Of a DNA stretch of 64,000 nucleotides, positions 1 through 9,528 are shown piece by piece. The stretch lies in NCBI RefSeq assembly GCF_017368475.1, contig NZ_JAFNJE010000002.1:62001-126000 (forward strand), read 5' to 3'. Below the pieces are notes generated by a model. The model searched no databases. It had not been told where the DNA came from and saw only the letters and a list, made by a program, of their open reading frames with translations. Position 1 is the first letter of the stretch. Each line of letters opens with the position of its first letter. The translations under genes were made by a program, and so were the position numbers. This DNA is from Alteromonas sp. 5E99-2 (GTDB lineage Bacteria > Pseudomonadota > Gammaproteobacteria > Enterobacterales > Alteromonadaceae).

Positions 1-1
1 T

Positions 2-976
2 AGCGATATTTACGATGCCGCCGATCGCATTGCGCCTCACATACAAAAAACCCCCATTTACAGTTCGTCCATTCTCAACGCACTGCTAAAACAAAATATC
101 TACTTTAAATGCGAATGCTTGCAAAAAACCGGTGCATTCAAAATTAGAGGCGCGGCGAGTTACATTGTAAAAGCTAAAGCGAATAATCCATCTCTTAAAC
201 ACATAGTCGCCAATAGTTCAGGCAACCATGCTCAAGCTGTTGCTTATATCGCTAATAAACTTCAGCTTACTTCGACTATTTACGCAAATAACACTATATC
301 GCCTATTAAGGCAGCGGCAACTCAATCTTATGGGGCGACATTAAAAACCTTTAATTCGAGACCAGAAGCTGACGCTGCAGTTGAAGCGGCAAGTAAGCAA
401 CCAGACACATTGTGGGTTCCTCCGTTCAATCACCCAGATGTAATAGCCGGACAAGGCACGGTAGCACTCGACGCGATAAACGAATTGGGTACTGATATTG
501 ATGCGGTATTTGCCCCTTGCGGTGGCGGCGGCTTGCTATCAGGGACCCAAGTGGTTACTCATGGGTTAATTCCAAACGCCAAAGTCATAGGGGCGGAACC
601 TCACAATGCAAACGATGCACTCCGCTCTTTGCAGTCTGGAGAAATTGTTAGCTTAACATCAACGCCTAATACCTTAGCTGATGGCGCAGCGACTCCGGCT
701 ATCGGCGAGCACACATTTCCACACCTAAAAAAATTAGATGGGTTTGTGGATGTTACTGAAACCCGTATTGCTTATTGGACTCAATGGTTGCAACACCTTT
801 TAAAAATACATGTAGAGCCAACAAGTGCAATGAGTATGGAAGCCGTATTCCAATGGGCTAAATCAGCACCAAAAAATAGCCGCGCACTGGTGTTATTATC
901 AGGCGGAAATATTAGCCATACGACTATGGCTAATATTTGGCAACAAGACCACTTATCTGAACTACCATCACTTTAA
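2..976 (+). CDS. Threonine/serine dehydratase-type PLP enzyme (5' truncated)
   Basis: The frame is open from base 2 to the TAA at 974-976, so the N-terminus lies outside the window; 324 residues are visible. The protein is a fold-type II PLP enzyme of the threonine dehydratase/serine racemase group, which deaminates L-threonine or L-serine or racemises serine. Visible hallmarks are the PLP-lysine segment TGAFKIRGA, the substrate-binding loop SSGNHAQA, the phosphate-binding glycine loop PCGGGGLLSGT, and the C-terminal LLSGGNIS. No ACT regulatory domain follows, so it is the short catabolic or racemase-like form rather than biosynthetic IlvA. A TTG at 119 is only an internal codon, because the conserved PLP-lysine motif follows it at once. 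The amidohydrolase begins 11 bases downstream. Dehydratase and racemase cannot be told apart by eye. Confidence 0.85.
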   Translation, partial: SDIYDAADRIAPHIQKTPIYSSSILNALLKQNIYFKCECLQKTGAFKIRGAASYIVKAKANNPSLKHIVANSSGNHAQAVAYIANKLQLTSTIYANNTISPIKAAATQSYGATLKTFNSRPEADAAVEAASKQPDTLWVPPFNHPDVIAGQGTVALDAINELGTDIDAVFAPCGGGGLLSGTQVVTHGLIPNAKVIGAEPHNANDALRSLQSGEIVSLTSTPNTLADGAATPAIGEHTFPHLKKLDGFVDVTETRIAYWTQWLQHLLKIHVEPTSAMSMEAVFQWAKSAPKNSRALVLLSGGNISHTTMANIWQQDHLSELPSL

Positions 977-987
977 CAAGGAACGCT

Positions 988-2634
988 ATGAAAGCTATCA
1001 GCACGCTTCTTTTTGTATTGATCTCACTACCGAGTTTTGCTTTTGATTTAGTAGTAACCAATGTGACAGGTTACACATTAGATGAAAACGGCAAAACAGT
1101 GGGTTTTCAAAGTTTACTTGTCGATAACGGCAAGGTAGTTTCACTTAACCCGTCACCATCAGACATTGCCCAAGCAGAGAAAAAAATTGATGGCAAAGGT
1201 AAAGTCATGCTACCCGGATTGATCGACGCCCATGGTCACTTACTGGGGTTAGGCGACCAGCTCAGACAAGTGAACTTACGTGGAACAACTTCAGAAGCTG
1301 ACTCGGTATCGAGAGTAAAACAAGTGGCAAAAAATAGCTTGGGTGCATCGTGGCTATTAGGCAGAGGGTGGAACCAAGAACTGTGGTCAAGTAAATCATT
1401 TCCTACTCGACATTCTTTAGACGACGTCGATTCGCCCTTACCTATGATGTTAATGCGTGTAGACGGTCACGCTATGTGGGTCAATTCTAAAGCCCTTGCT
1501 GTCGCGCAAATTACCAAAGACACCCCCAATCCAGAAGGTGGCATTATTGTTAAAGACGAAAACGGTGAACCTACAGGTGTGCTTATCGATAAAGCTATGA
1601 ACCTCATTCGCGCTGTGCTTCCCGAAGTGGACTTTTCGACAATGCACCAGCAACTCACACTCGCCAGTGAGCATTTGCTGTCTCAAGGTGTTACAGGTAT
1701 GCACGACGCAGGTATTACACGAGACCAATACGAGTTTTATATTATTAAAGCCGCTCAGAACCAATTACCTATTCGTATTTACGCTATGGTAGCGGCCACA
1801 GACCCAGATATAGAAAAGATGTTGTCCAACGGATACATCCAAGATGCAGAAGACATGCTGTCTATTCGTTCGGTGAAAGTGTATGGTGATGGCGCACTAG
1901 GCAGCAGAGGTGCCGCCTTGCTTACACCCTATTCAGACAAACCAAGCGAACAAGGGTTGCTCCTTACTCCTGAAGATAAAATGTTCGATTTGTTTAGTCA
2001 TATTGCGGCCAATAAATTTCAAATTAACTACCACGCTATCGGTGATCGTGCGAATCGACTCGCTTTAGATACCTTTGAGGCCGTATTTAAAAAACAAGGT
2101 GGCAAAGAATACCGCCACCGCGTGGAACACGCCCAAGTGATCAATGTTGACGACCTTGCTCGTTTCCCTTCCTTAGGTGTGTTGCCTTCAATGCAACCAA
2201 CCCATGCTACCAGTGATATGAATATGGCAGAGTCCCGTGTAGGTCATGAACGAATAAAAGGCGCATACGCATGGCAAACCCTAATCAAGTTGGGTTCACG
2301 CCTGCCATTAGGTTCCGACTTTCCAGTAGAGCTGGCGAATCCATTCTATGGTATTCACGCTGCGGTAACTCGCCAAAGTAGAGAAAATCAACCGGTTGAA
2401 GGCTGGTATGCCAACGAAGCGCTTACTCTAGAGCAGGCTTTAGATGGATTTACCCGAACTGCGGCTTACGCATCTCATATGGAAGATAAGGTTGGCCGTT
2501 TAGCGCCGGGCTTTTGGGCAGACTTTATTTTAGTCGATCAAGACCCGTTTAAGATTTCAAAACAAGATTTGTGGAAACTAGAAGTACAAAGTACGTGGAT
2601 TGCTGGAGAAGAAAAGTACCGCAATCAAAATTAA
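988..2634 (+). CDS. Exported YtcJ-like amidohydrolase
   Basis: A 548-residue metal-dependent amidohydrolase (amidohydrolase-3/YtcJ type) with a signal peptide: KAIS, a hydrophobic core and a likely cut after SLPSFA. Metal ligands are visible as DAHGHL (residues about 81-86), YHAIGDR, HRVEHAQ and GSDFPVE, and the C-terminal beta-sandwich segment GRLAPGFWADFILVD closes the composite domain. Proteins of this type hydrolyse C-N bonds of N-substituted amides or cyclic amides. The substrate here is unknown; the signal peptide places the enzyme in the periplasm. An AGGAACGCT sequence precedes the ATG. It follows the dehydratase gene by 11 bases on the same strand, so the two are probably co-transcribed. 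A hairpin at 2642-2679 ends the unit. Confidence 0.88.
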   Translation: MKAISTLLFVLISLPSFAFDLVVTNVTGYTLDENGKTVGFQSLLVDNGKVVSLNPSPSDIAQAEKKIDGKGKVMLPGLIDAHGHLLGLGDQLRQVNLRGTTSEADSVSRVKQVAKNSLGASWLLGRGWNQELWSSKSFPTRHSLDDVDSPLPMMLMRVDGHAMWVNSKALAVAQITKDTPNPEGGIIVKDENGEPTGVLIDKAMNLIRAVLPEVDFSTMHQQLTLASEHLLSQGVTGMHDAGITRDQYEFYIIKAAQNQLPIRIYAMVAATDPDIEKMLSNGYIQDAEDMLSIRSVKVYGDGALGSRGAALLTPYSDKPSEQGLLLTPEDKMFDLFSHIAANKFQINYHAIGDRANRLALDTFEAVFKKQGGKEYRHRVEHAQVINVDDLARFPSLGVLPSMQPTHATSDMNMAESRVGHERIKGAYAWQTLIKLGSRLPLGSDFPVELANPFYGIHAAVTRQSRENQPVEGWYANEALTLEQALDGFTRTAAYASHMEDKVGRLAPGFWADFILVDQDPFKISKQDLWKLEVQSTWIAGEEKYRNQN

Positions 2635-2641
2635 TAATAAA

Positions 2642-2679
2642 GTACTCGCGGTGTAAATTAAAAAATAGACCGCGAGTAC
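2642..2679. terminator. Hairpin between convergent genes
   Basis: A perfect 11-bp inverted repeat, GTACTCGCGGT and ACCGCGAGTAC, with a 16-base A-rich loop, lies between the amidohydrolase (+) and the metallo-hydrolase (-). There is no strong T tract on either side, so it may be a weak bidirectional terminator or an mRNA 3'-end stabiliser. Confidence 0.55.
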
Positions 2680-2695
2680 ATCACTAATTTAAAAA

Positions 2696-3559
2696 TCAAC
2701 TTTGATAAAGTGTACGTATCCAGCGTTCTTCACTAATAAAATTCCAATCCCAACTTTTCCACTCTTCACCTAGTCCAGTCTTCACCACATCATCTTCAGA
2801 CATACCAGAGGCTTTCAGTGCATCAACTTTAGTATTTGTCACTTTAATCATGGTTAAAAAGGCTTCTAAATCTGCTTTGTCTGCGATTTCGCCGTGGCCG
2901 GGAATGATGATGGTGTCATCATCGACTTTGTTCAACAATGTTTCTACAGCAGCAATATACCCAGGAACTGAACCACCGCCATCTAAATCAATAAACGGAA
3001 AAAGCCCATTAAAAAATACATCACCTGCATGTAACACATCGGGTTGTTCAAACCATACTGCACTGTCGCCATCCGTATGTGCGCTAGGTAAGTGAAAAAC
3101 ATGAATGGTTTCATCGTTAAAATGGAATTGAATACCAGATTCATAAGTTACAACGGGCAAGCTCGCAGGGTTAACATTTTCCCCACTGGCTAGGCGAATG
3201 CGTACATTGGCATGGGCAAAAATAGTGGCGTCTTTTTGCTCGCGGAAAAAGGCATTTGAACCTGTATGATCGCCGTGAAAATGAGTGTTGACGATATACT
3301 TAGGTTTGTCGCTGCCAAGTTCACCTAATGCCGATGCTATCTTTTCAGCAAGCGGGGCATATTGGTCATCAATAATGAGTACGCCGTCTTTTCCTGCCGA
3401 CACACCGATATTACCACCTGCGCCATGAATGGCATTAACTGAGCCTCGTAGCGTCTTCGACGTCACTTTCACTTCGTCTAAGGTATTTTGCGCCTGAACT
3501 GAACTGCTAATTAAAGCTACACCTAGCGCAAATACAGCAAATTTATTTTTTATTATCAT
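2696..3559 (-). CDS. Exported metallo-beta-lactamase-fold hydrolase
   Basis: A 287-residue protein with a signal peptide (MIIKNKFAVFALGVALI, likely cut after VQA) and a metallo-beta-lactamase fold. The metal-binding motif THFHGDHTGSN (HxHxDH) is followed by PSAHTDGDS, which supplies the next histidine, a GDVFF aspartate, and the last histidine in IPGHGEIAD. All expected metal ligands are therefore present. The overall pattern is that of a generic periplasmic MBL-fold hydrolase, and I cannot assign a substrate; a true beta-lactamase is possible but not indicated. The gene stands alone, convergent with the exported amidohydrolase. GAGAGAAAAAAGA precedes the ATG. Confidence 0.85.
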   Translation of the reverse strand: MIIKNKFAVFALGVALISSSVQAQNTLDEVKVTSKTLRGSVNAIHGAGGNIGVSAGKDGVLIIDDQYAPLAEKIASALGELGSDKPKYIVNTHFHGDHTGSNAFFREQKDATIFAHANVRIRLASGENVNPASLPVVTYESGIQFHFNDETIHVFHLPSAHTDGDSAVWFEQPDVLHAGDVFFNGLFPFIDLDGGGSVPGYIAAVETLLNKVDDDTIIIPGHGEIADKADLEAFLTMIKVTNTKVDALKASGMSEDDVVKTGLGEEWKSWDWNFISEERWIRTLYQS

Positions 3560-3611
3560 TCTTTTTTCTCTCGTTATAGTAAGACTAACAATGGCAATTT
3601 ATAAATTGCGT

Positions 3612-3830
3612 TTAAGATTCAATCAATTTAAATCTAGGTTGGGCCACACCATCAATTTCTACGCTTTCTGTAAACATAGTTAAAGGCCTAACCCACAAAT
3701 GTCGACTTGCTTCGTCACCATACAAAGGTGAATATACCACCATCCATTCTTCTGTTTCACTGTGCTTCGCAACATCATGTACCTGATACTGTGGACCTTT
3801 ATAGTGAGCGTAAATGCCTTTTTCTAACAT
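3612..3830 (-). CDS. DUF1653 family protein
   Basis: A 72-residue acidic protein matching the DUF1653 pattern: GIYAHYKGPQYQV at the N-terminus, then VVYSPLYG and LWVRPLTMF, ending in an RFKLIE-type tail. It is predicted to be a small soluble beta-rich domain; no biochemical role is established that I know of. Its ATG overlaps the last A of the dinB stop codon (TAATG), so translation is probably coupled to DNA polymerase IV. The fixed coupling is the only functional hint in the sequence. Confidence 0.85.
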   Translation of the reverse strand: MLEKGIYAHYKGPQYQVHDVAKHSETEEWMVVYSPLYGDEASRHLWVRPLTMFTESVEIDGVAQPRFKLIES

Positions 3831-4912
3831 TATATTGTCCTGTGTTTATCGTCAAAATCTAATGGTAATTGTTTAAAGTTGTGTGAATTATCAGTAAAGG
3901 CGACATGCAACCCGAGTAGGCGTACTGACTTACCTTTCCCTCGTTCAATAGCTTGTGCTAATAACTGAAAAATAAGAGTGTCGTCTATGTCGCTGTGCTT
4001 TTGTTCTTTGGTGGTGATATGAAAATCTTGAAATTTAACTTTCACACCTAGTTTATCTATCTCTCTTGTTTTAAGGTGAGGTTCAACTCGCCTAATGAGT
4101 TGCGGTAATAAGACCTCGCTCACAATACGCTGTAATTCGGGTAAGGAATGAATATCTTCAGAAAACGTCTGCTCTACACCCACAGATTTTCTGATCCTAG
4201 ACACTTCCACTTCCCGCGGGTCGATACCGTGGCACCGGTCCCATAAAACAGCGCCCATTTTCCCAAAATGCTTGGTTAAAAATTCAATGTCACTCTTTAC
4301 AACGTCACGCCCTGTAAACAAACCAAGGTGCTTTAATTTCTCATTGGTTACCTTACCAACACCTGGGATCTTATTTAGCTTCATTGTGTCAATGAAAGCG
4401 GTGACGTCGTTTGGCGCTATAGTGAATTGCCCATTGGGCTTGTTCATATCTGAGGCAATTTTTGCAAGGTACTTTATAGGCGCAATACCCGCCGACGCCG
4501 TAAGTCCTGTCGCATGGAAAATGTCTTGTCGAATTTGCTGAGCAATCAGGGTCGCCGAGCCATGATGAAAACTGCACTCGGTTAAATCTAAATAGGCTTC
4601 ATCTAATGATAAAGGCTCTATTTTTTCGGTAAATCGTTCAAATACACTTCGTATTTGCTTACTTACCGCAACGTAAACATCCATTCGACCAGGAACAACA
4701 ACAAGGTGCGGACACTTTTTTATTGCCATAGCGGTAGGCATAGCGGAGCTCACACCAAATTTTCTGGCAATGTAGTTACAGGTAGATAACACTCCCCGCC
4801 TGTCCGATTTTCCCCCAACTGCAACGGGTTTTCCCGCTAAGCTGGGGTTGTCTCTAATTTCCACCGACACATAAAATGCATCCATGTCGATATGCGCAAT
4901 TTTTCTTTGCAC
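3830..4912 (-). CDS. dinB: DNA polymerase IV (Y family)
   Basis: A 360-residue Y-family translesion polymerase. The N-terminal HIDMDAFYVSVE carries the first catalytic aspartate and the aromatic steric gate, and SLDEAYLDLT holds the paired catalytic acidic residues. The helix-hairpin-helix segment KIPGVGKVTNEKL follows, then the little-finger domain. The C-terminus KQLPLDF fits a beta-clamp binding peptide (QLxL-type). Length is close to that of E. coli DinB. It acts at stalled forks and makes -1 frameshifts and base substitutions on undamaged DNA. The gene lies between nqrM (19 bases away) and the DUF1653 gene, which overlaps its stop. I saw no clear LexA box upstream. Confidence 0.95.
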   Translation of the reverse strand: MQRKIAHIDMDAFYVSVEIRDNPSLAGKPVAVGGKSDRRGVLSTCNYIARKFGVSSAMPTAMAIKKCPHLVVVPGRMDVYVAVSKQIRSVFERFTEKIEPLSLDEAYLDLTECSFHHGSATLIAQQIRQDIFHATGLTASAGIAPIKYLAKIASDMNKPNGQFTIAPNDVTAFIDTMKLNKIPGVGKVTNEKLKHLGLFTGRDVVKSDIEFLTKHFGKMGAVLWDRCHGIDPREVEVSRIRKSVGVEQTFSEDIHSLPELQRIVSEVLLPQLIRRVEPHLKTREIDKLGVKVKFQDFHITTKEQKHSDIDDTLIFQLLAQAIERGKGKSVRLLGLHVAFTDNSHNFKQLPLDFDDKHRTI

Positions 4913-4931
4913 CGTGAATTATCGCAAGGTC

Positions 4932-5165
4932 TTAAAGAATTTGATTCTTTTTCCATTCATCCAGCTTGCTTTGCCGAAGTTCATCCCGCTCCATACGGGA
5001 TTTTTTCCGATCACAGGGTTCAGGACAATCACAAGCTTTTTCTATTCCTACCGCTCCCAAACCACCACATGAACCCGCAATAGATTTGCTTTGCAGTATG
5101 TAACCTAATGCCATTGCCACAATAACAATAAGAAATAGCGCGAACGCTAAAATAAATGTAGACAT
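4932..5165 (-). CDS. nqrM: Na+-NQR maturation protein NqrM
   Basis: A 77-residue membrane protein with one N-terminal helix (residues about 3-24), then a cysteine cluster, GSCGGLGAVG and CDCPEPCDRKK, and a charged C-terminal tail. This is the NqrM/DUF539 pattern, a factor needed for assembly of the Na+-translocating NADH:quinone reductase, thought to deliver iron to the NqrD/NqrE site. Two ATGs are adjacent; the second (5165) sits at better distance from AGGTGA, which overlaps the apbE stop (TAG within TAGGTGA). It is therefore co-transcribed and probably translationally coupled with apbE, in the same order known from Vibrio. Confidence 0.93.
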   Translation of the reverse strand: MSTFILAFALFLIVIVAMALGYILQSKSIAGSCGGLGAVGIEKACDCPEPCDRKKSRMERDELRQSKLDEWKKNQIL

Positions 5166-5173
5166 CATTTCAC

Positions 5174-6187
5174 CTAATAAGTCTCTACCACGTCGTCAAA
5201 TGTCGACGAGGTTAGTTCTTCAAATTTGTCGCCGTTTTTCACTATAACTAAAGCAGCAATATCATTTTCATTGGCAAGGGCCAGTGCCTTTTCCACACCC
5301 ATTACATTAAATGCGGTCGCCAACCCATCAGCAACCATTGACGATGGGTGCACAACAGCTACAGAGACCGTGTTATGTTGTATTGGCTTTCCCGTTTTTG
5401 GATTAATTAAATGAGAATAGCGAACACCATCCTCTTCATAATAGTTACGATAATCTCCTGAGGTCGCAATTGCATTATTGCCAATTGAGATAATACGTTG
5501 AACAGCACGACCTTGAGTAATGGGTTTTTCAACGGCGATACTCCACGCTTTACCGCTGGACTTTTTCCCGCTGACGCGCATTTCACCACCAATTTCGACC
5601 AAATAATTAGTCACATTAGCTTGTTCTAACAGTCGAGCTAGTTCGTCGACGGCATAACCTTTAGCAATGGTAGATAAATCAATATAAAGCAAAGAATGTA
5701 ACTTAGTTACCGAGTTACCTGACAACCTGAATTTATCTAACCCAACATACTCGCGTATTTGTTTTACCGCTTCATCAGTAGGAATCGTTTCTGGCCTTTT
5801 CGTCGGACCAAATCCCCACAAATTAACCAGCGGCCCAACGGTAACATCAAGAACACCATCACTTAACTCCCCCAGCCTAATCGCTTCTTCAAGAACCAGT
5901 GCGGTTTCTTCAGATATAGGAAAAGGCTTGGTATATCGATACTGATTTAAACGGGACAGTTCGGACTCTGGGTCATAAGTAGACATCAATTTATTAATTT
6001 CAAATAAACGCTTAGTGACATCTGCTTTAAACACCTCGACATCAATATCTTCGTTTTCGGGAAACTTGATATTGTATTGAGTCCCCATAGTCGCGCCGCT
6101 TATATGTAGCTCAGTATGTTGTGGTTCTTTACTGCAACCTAACAGCAATAGAACAAACACAGCATTCAATACAGACTTAAAATTCAA
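5174..6187 (-). CDS. apbE: FAD:protein FMN transferase ApbE (lipoprotein)
   Basis: A 337-residue flavin transferase that moves FMN from FAD onto a threonine of target proteins, here very likely NqrB and NqrC, on the periplasmic side. The N-terminus is a lipoprotein signal with lipobox LLGC (Cys about residue 18). The family segments SGATMGTQYNI, the DLSTIAKGYAVD central motif, EIGGEMRVSG and the SHLINPKTGKP metal/FAD-binding motif are all present. It lies downstream of nqrF on the same strand but behind a strong terminator (6214-6239), so it needs read-through or its own promoter. nqrM follows and overlaps its ribosome site. Confidence 0.95.
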   Translation of the reverse strand: MNFKSVLNAVFVLLLLGCSKEPQHTELHISGATMGTQYNIKFPENEDIDVEVFKADVTKRLFEINKLMSTYDPESELSRLNQYRYTKPFPISEETALVLEEAIRLGELSDGVLDVTVGPLVNLWGFGPTKRPETIPTDEAVKQIREYVGLDKFRLSGNSVTKLHSLLYIDLSTIAKGYAVDELARLLEQANVTNYLVEIGGEMRVSGKKSSGKAWSIAVEKPITQGRAVQRIISIGNNAIATSGDYRNYYEEDGVRYSHLINPKTGKPIQHNTVSVAVVHPSSMVADGLATAFNVMGVEKALALANENDIAALVIVKNGDKFEELTSSTFDDVVETY

Positions 6188-6213
6188 ACCACAACTCCGC
6201 TAATAGTTTCAAC

Positions 6214-6239
6214 AAAAAAGGGGCCAACGCCCCTTTTTT
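6214..6239 (-). terminator. Intrinsic terminator of the nqr operon
   Basis: A perfect 11-bp stem AAAAAAGGGGC / GCCCCTTTTTT with a four-base loop lies 17 bases after the nqrF stop. On the minus strand it is a G+C-rich hairpin followed by six T residues, a textbook Rho-independent terminator. It separates nqrA-F from apbE-nqrM. Confidence 0.93.
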
Positions 6240-6256
6240 AATAATTAAACCCGATG

Positions 6257-7486
6257 TTATCCACCGAAATCATCTAGCATGATGTTTTCGTCTTCCACAC
6301 CTAAGTCTTTTAGCATGCCAATAACGGCTGCGTTCATCATAGGAGGACCACACATATAGAATTCACATTCTTCTGGCGCAGGGTGATCTTTAAGGTAATT
6401 CTCTAACAATACGTTATGAATAAACCCTGTGTACCCTTCCCAGTTATCTTCTTTTTGCGGATCTGACAACGCCACATGCCAATCAAAGTTTTCGTTTTCT
6501 TTTGCAAGCATATCGAAATCTTCAACATAGAACATTTCACGAGCAGAACGAGCACCGTACCAAAAGCTCATCTTACGCTTTGATTTTAATCGACGAAGTT
6601 GGTCGAAAATATGTGAACGCATTGGCGCCATACCAGCACCACCACCAACGAAGACCATTTCATTTTCAGTCTCTTTCGCAAAGAACTCTCCGAAAGGTCC
6701 AGAGATAGTCACTTTGTCACCTGGCTTACAGTTCCAGATATAAGATGACATTTTACCTGCAGGTAAGGTTAAATTATTAGGCGGCGGCGTAGCGATACGC
6801 ACGTTCAGCATAATAATACCTTCTTCTTCAGGGTAGTTCGCCATTGAGTAGGCACGAATGGTTTCTTCGTCTACTTTAGATTCAACGTCAAAGAAGCCGA
6901 AATGCTCCCAATCACCGCGATACTCTTCAGGAATATCAAATTCTTTATATTTAACATGGTGAGCGGGCGCTTCAATTTGAATATAACCACCGGCTTTAAA
7001 AGGAACACTTTCACCATCAGGAATGGCTATTTTGAATTCTTTGATAAAGGTCGCTTTGTTATCGTTAGAGATAACTTCACATTCCCATTTTTTAACACCA
7101 AAGATTTCTTCTTCAAGCTCAATATTCATATCTTGCTTGATAGCAACCTGACAAGATAAACGACAACCTTCTTTTGCTTCTTTCTTACTAATGTGATCAA
7201 GTTCTGTTGGTAATATCTCACCACCACCGTCGTGTATATCAACGCGACATTGGCCACAAGAACCACCACCACCACACGCTGAAGAAACAAATATGCCTGC
7301 ATTGGCTAATGCGCCAAGCAACTTGTCTCCAGGTTGAGCTTTTATTGCTTTTTCTGGATCGTTATTAATTAAAATTGTAACTTCACCGCTAGGCACTAAA
7401 CGAGATTTTGCGAAAAGAATCACAAAAACCAGCACCAAAACGATGGCAACAAACATACCGACACCGAGTAAAATTTCTGGGTTCAT
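6257..7486 (-). CDS. nqrF: Na+-NQR subunit F (NADH-oxidising)
   Basis: The 409-residue electron-input subunit. It has an N-terminal membrane helix (about 5-26), then a 2Fe-2S ferredoxin domain with [14 protein letters not shown] and GCRLSC as cluster ligands. An FAD domain follows (RAYSMANYP and an FGEFF stretch), then an NADH-binding domain ([27 protein letters not shown]). It oxidises NADH and passes electrons through FAD and the 2Fe-2S cluster to NqrC/NqrB. The ATG at 7486 is chosen over an in-frame TTG two codons upstream because AGGA lies 10 bases before the ATG and only 4 before the TTG. Last gene before the terminator. Confidence 0.97.
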   Translation of the reverse strand: MNPEILLGVGMFVAIVLVLVFVILFAKSRLVPSGEVTILINNDPEKAIKAQPGDKLLGALANAGIFVSSACGGGGSCGQCRVDIHDGGGEILPTELDHISKKEAKEGCRLSCQVAIKQDMNIELEEEIFGVKKWECEVISNDNKATFIKEFKIAIPDGESVPFKAGGYIQIEAPAHHVKYKEFDIPEEYRGDWEHFGFFDVESKVDEETIRAYSMANYPEEEGIIMLNVRIATPPPNNLTLPAGKMSSYIWNCKPGDKVTISGPFGEFFAKETENEMVFVGGGAGMAPMRSHIFDQLRRLKSKRKMSFWYGARSAREMFYVEDFDMLAKENENFDWHVALSDPQKEDNWEGYTGFIHNVLLENYLKDHPAPEECEFYMCGPPMMNAAVIGMLKDLGVEDENIMLDDFGG

Positions 7487-7512
7487 AATCAATTATTCCT
7501 TACTGCTAATAG

Positions 7513-8121
7513 TTACAGCGCAATGCCGCTGAATGACTGAAAACCAAAAGCCATCAATCCTGCGGTAATAAACACTGAGCCCAGACCACGAATGCCTTCT
7601 GGCATATCTGCATACTTTAGTTTTTCTCGTACTGCAGCTAAAAGCACAATTGCTAACGCCCAACCACAGCCACTACCGAACCCGTATACAATACTCTCAG
7701 TAAAGTTGTAATCGCGTTGCACCATGAAGGCAACGCCACCAAATATTGCGCAGTTCACCGTAATCAAAGGCAGGAAAATACCCAAAGCGTTGTACAAAGG
7801 CGGGAAGAACTTATCTAACGCCATTTCTAATATTTGTACTAACGCAGCGATAACCCCAATGAAGGTTAAGAATTGCAAGAAGCTTAAATCAGCATCAGGA
7901 AATCCAAGCCAGTCTAAAGCGCCAGGAGCAAGTACTGCACTATAAATAACTTGGTTAGCAGGTACTGAAATGGTTAAAACCACAATAACAGCCACACCTA
8001 GTCCCATAGACGTTTTCACTTTCTTAGATACCGCTAAGAAAGTACACATTCCTAAAAAGAATGTAAGGGCCATATTTTCAATGAAAATAGAGCGAACTAA
8101 TAAACTTAAATAATGTTCCAT
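7513..8121 (-). CDS. nqrE: Na+-NQR subunit E
   Basis: A 202-residue integral membrane subunit with six predicted helices, homologous to RnfA. The conserved sequence [16 protein letters not shown] and the cysteine in [10 protein letters not shown] are visible; the latter belongs to the cysteines that hold an iron centre at the NqrD/NqrE interface. It forms part of the Na+ and electron path across the membrane. It starts two bases after the nqrD stop, with AAGGGA in the end of nqrD as ribosome site. Confidence 0.96.
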   Translation of the reverse strand: MEHYLSLLVRSIFIENMALTFFLGMCTFLAVSKKVKTSMGLGVAVIVVLTISVPANQVIYSAVLAPGALDWLGFPDADLSFLQFLTFIGVIAALVQILEMALDKFFPPLYNALGIFLPLITVNCAIFGGVAFMVQRDYNFTESIVYGFGSGCGWALAIVLLAAVREKLKYADMPEGIRGLGSVFITAGLMAFGFQSFSGIAL

Positions 8122-8123
8122 AA

Positions 8124-8756
8124 TTATCCCTTAGGCTCTACTTGGTCTGTTTTAGCGGTACGAATTGCCCACACTAACAAGCCAATTAAGAAGAACGAGC
8201 TAAATGGCAAAATAAGCAAGCCATTTGGTTGATACCAGCCCCCATTCTGTACTGTTTGGAATATTTCAAATCCAAACAAGGTACCGAAACCTAATAACTC
8301 TTTAAAGAAGCCAACAACAACAAGTACAAAACCATAACCTAGTCCGTTACCTATACCATCGAGGAAAGCAATTCCCGGTGTGCTTTTCATTGCAAAAGCT
8401 TCGGCACGTCCCATTACGATACAGTTTGTAATAATAAGACCAACAAATACGGATAACTCTTTAGACATGCCGTAGTTGTATGCTTTAAGCACTTGGTCAA
8501 CAACTATAACCAGAGATGCAATTACCGTCATTTGAACAATAATTCGAACAGATGAAGGTATTTGGTTGCGTATTAATGAGATAAAAAAGTTTGATAAAGC
8601 GGTAACTGAAATTACCGCCAGCGCCATTACCACAGCTTTATCTAACTTTGTTGTTACGGCTAATGCCGAGCAAACTCCGAGGATTTGCAAGGCAATAGGG
8701 TTATTATCTAGCACAGGGCCAGTTAACACCTTTTTCATTTCTTTAGTGTCTGCCAT
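8124..8756 (-). CDS. nqrD: Na+-NQR subunit D
   Basis: A 210-residue six-helix membrane subunit, homologous to RnfE. The start at the ATG of MADTKEMKK is chosen because it matches the family N-terminus and length (210) and has AAGGGGC upstream; an in-frame extension of 18 codons runs back into nqrC. Family segments [19 protein letters not shown] and [17 protein letters not shown] are present, the second with the iron-ligating cysteine. It pairs with NqrE. Only 10 bases separate it from nqrC. Confidence 0.96.
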   Translation of the reverse strand: MADTKEMKKVLTGPVLDNNPIALQILGVCSALAVTTKLDKAVVMALAVISVTALSNFFISLIRNQIPSSVRIIVQMTVIASLVIVVDQVLKAYNYGMSKELSVFVGLIITNCIVMGRAEAFAMKSTPGIAFLDGIGNGLGYGFVLVVVGFFKELLGFGTLFGFEIFQTVQNGGWYQPNGLLILPFSSFFLIGLLVWAIRTAKTDQVEPKG

Positions 8757-8766
8757 GATGAGCCCC

Positions 8767-9528
8767 TTATGACTTCCAAGGTTTATTTGCGAAGAAAGCT
8801 TGGTAACCATTGTTACCTAACCAATAATCAAGCGTGGATTGAACACCATTACTCGTCAATGTCGCACCAGATAAAGCATCAACGCCAAAAACATCGCCAG
8901 GTTGTGCGCCACCTTTAACTATTTTAATAGCCGTATTACCGTTTTCGTCATACAGTTTTTTGCCATCCCAAAGTGCTTTCCACTTAGGATTCAAAACTTC
9001 TGCGCCTAATCCCGGAGTTTCTGAGTGCTCGTAATAAACCAAGTTTTTGGTGGTTACACCGTCAACATCCACAGCCAAGAAAGCACGCATTATGCCCCAA
9101 AGCCCAGCTCCGTATACAGGAACAACAATGGTGTCTAAGTTTCCGTTGTCGTCTTTCGCAAAATACACGGGAACAACATTAGGTTGACGCAACAGTTTTG
9201 CAAAGTCGTCTTCAGGTTTATGACTGGTTTCTGGGTCACGTGCGGCAGCTTCAATAGTTGTGTAGCCCACTGGCATATCAACAAACTGGCCCGTTTTAAG
9301 TTCTAAATACTTTGTTTCGATGTTGTCATCAAAATAAGTACTAATTTGACCTTCAGCTTTAGATAGAACGCCCGCAGCATCCAAAATATTGGTGCGAACA
9401 TCCAGTCTAGCGTTTTCTTGTTGCTTGTCTCTTAAACCAATTGCTGAGCCCGACACAATAATCGAACACACTAAGCAAACAGCAACAACAACACCGACTG
9501 TTTTACCGATAGATTCTTTAGCAGCCAC
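8767..9528 (-). CDS. nqrC: Na+-NQR subunit C (covalent FMN, GTG start)
   Basis: A 253-residue subunit with one N-terminal membrane helix (about 6-28) and a periplasmic FMN-binding domain. The ApbE acceptor motif [10 protein letters not shown] is visible near the C-terminus; its threonine carries covalent FMN. I place the start at the GTG at 9528, seven bases after GGAGG, because [13 protein letters not shown] aligns with the usual NqrC N-terminus. This makes the gene overlap the nqrB stop by 11 bases. A frame extending 12 codons further upstream reads only nqrB sequence. Confidence 0.94.
   Translation of the reverse strand: MAAKESIGKTVGVVVAVCLVCSIIVSGSAIGLRDKQQENARLDVRTNILDAAGVLSKAEGQISTYFDDNIETKYLELKTGQFVDMPVGYTTIEAAARDPETSHKPEDDFAKLLRQPNVVPVYFAKDDNGNLDTIVVPVYGAGLWGIMRAFLAVDVDGVTTKNLVYYEHSETPGLGAEVLNPKWKALWDGKKLYDENGNTAIKIVKGGAQPGDVFGVDALSGATLTSNGVQSTLDYWLGNNGYQAFFANKPWKS

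Noticed and set aside
1450-1764. Minus-strand frames opposite the amidohydrolase gene
   Set aside because: Shadows; His/Thr/Cys-rich composition typical of antisense reading.
4272-4541. Plus-strand frame opposite dinB
   Set aside because: Shadow of the polymerase coding strand.
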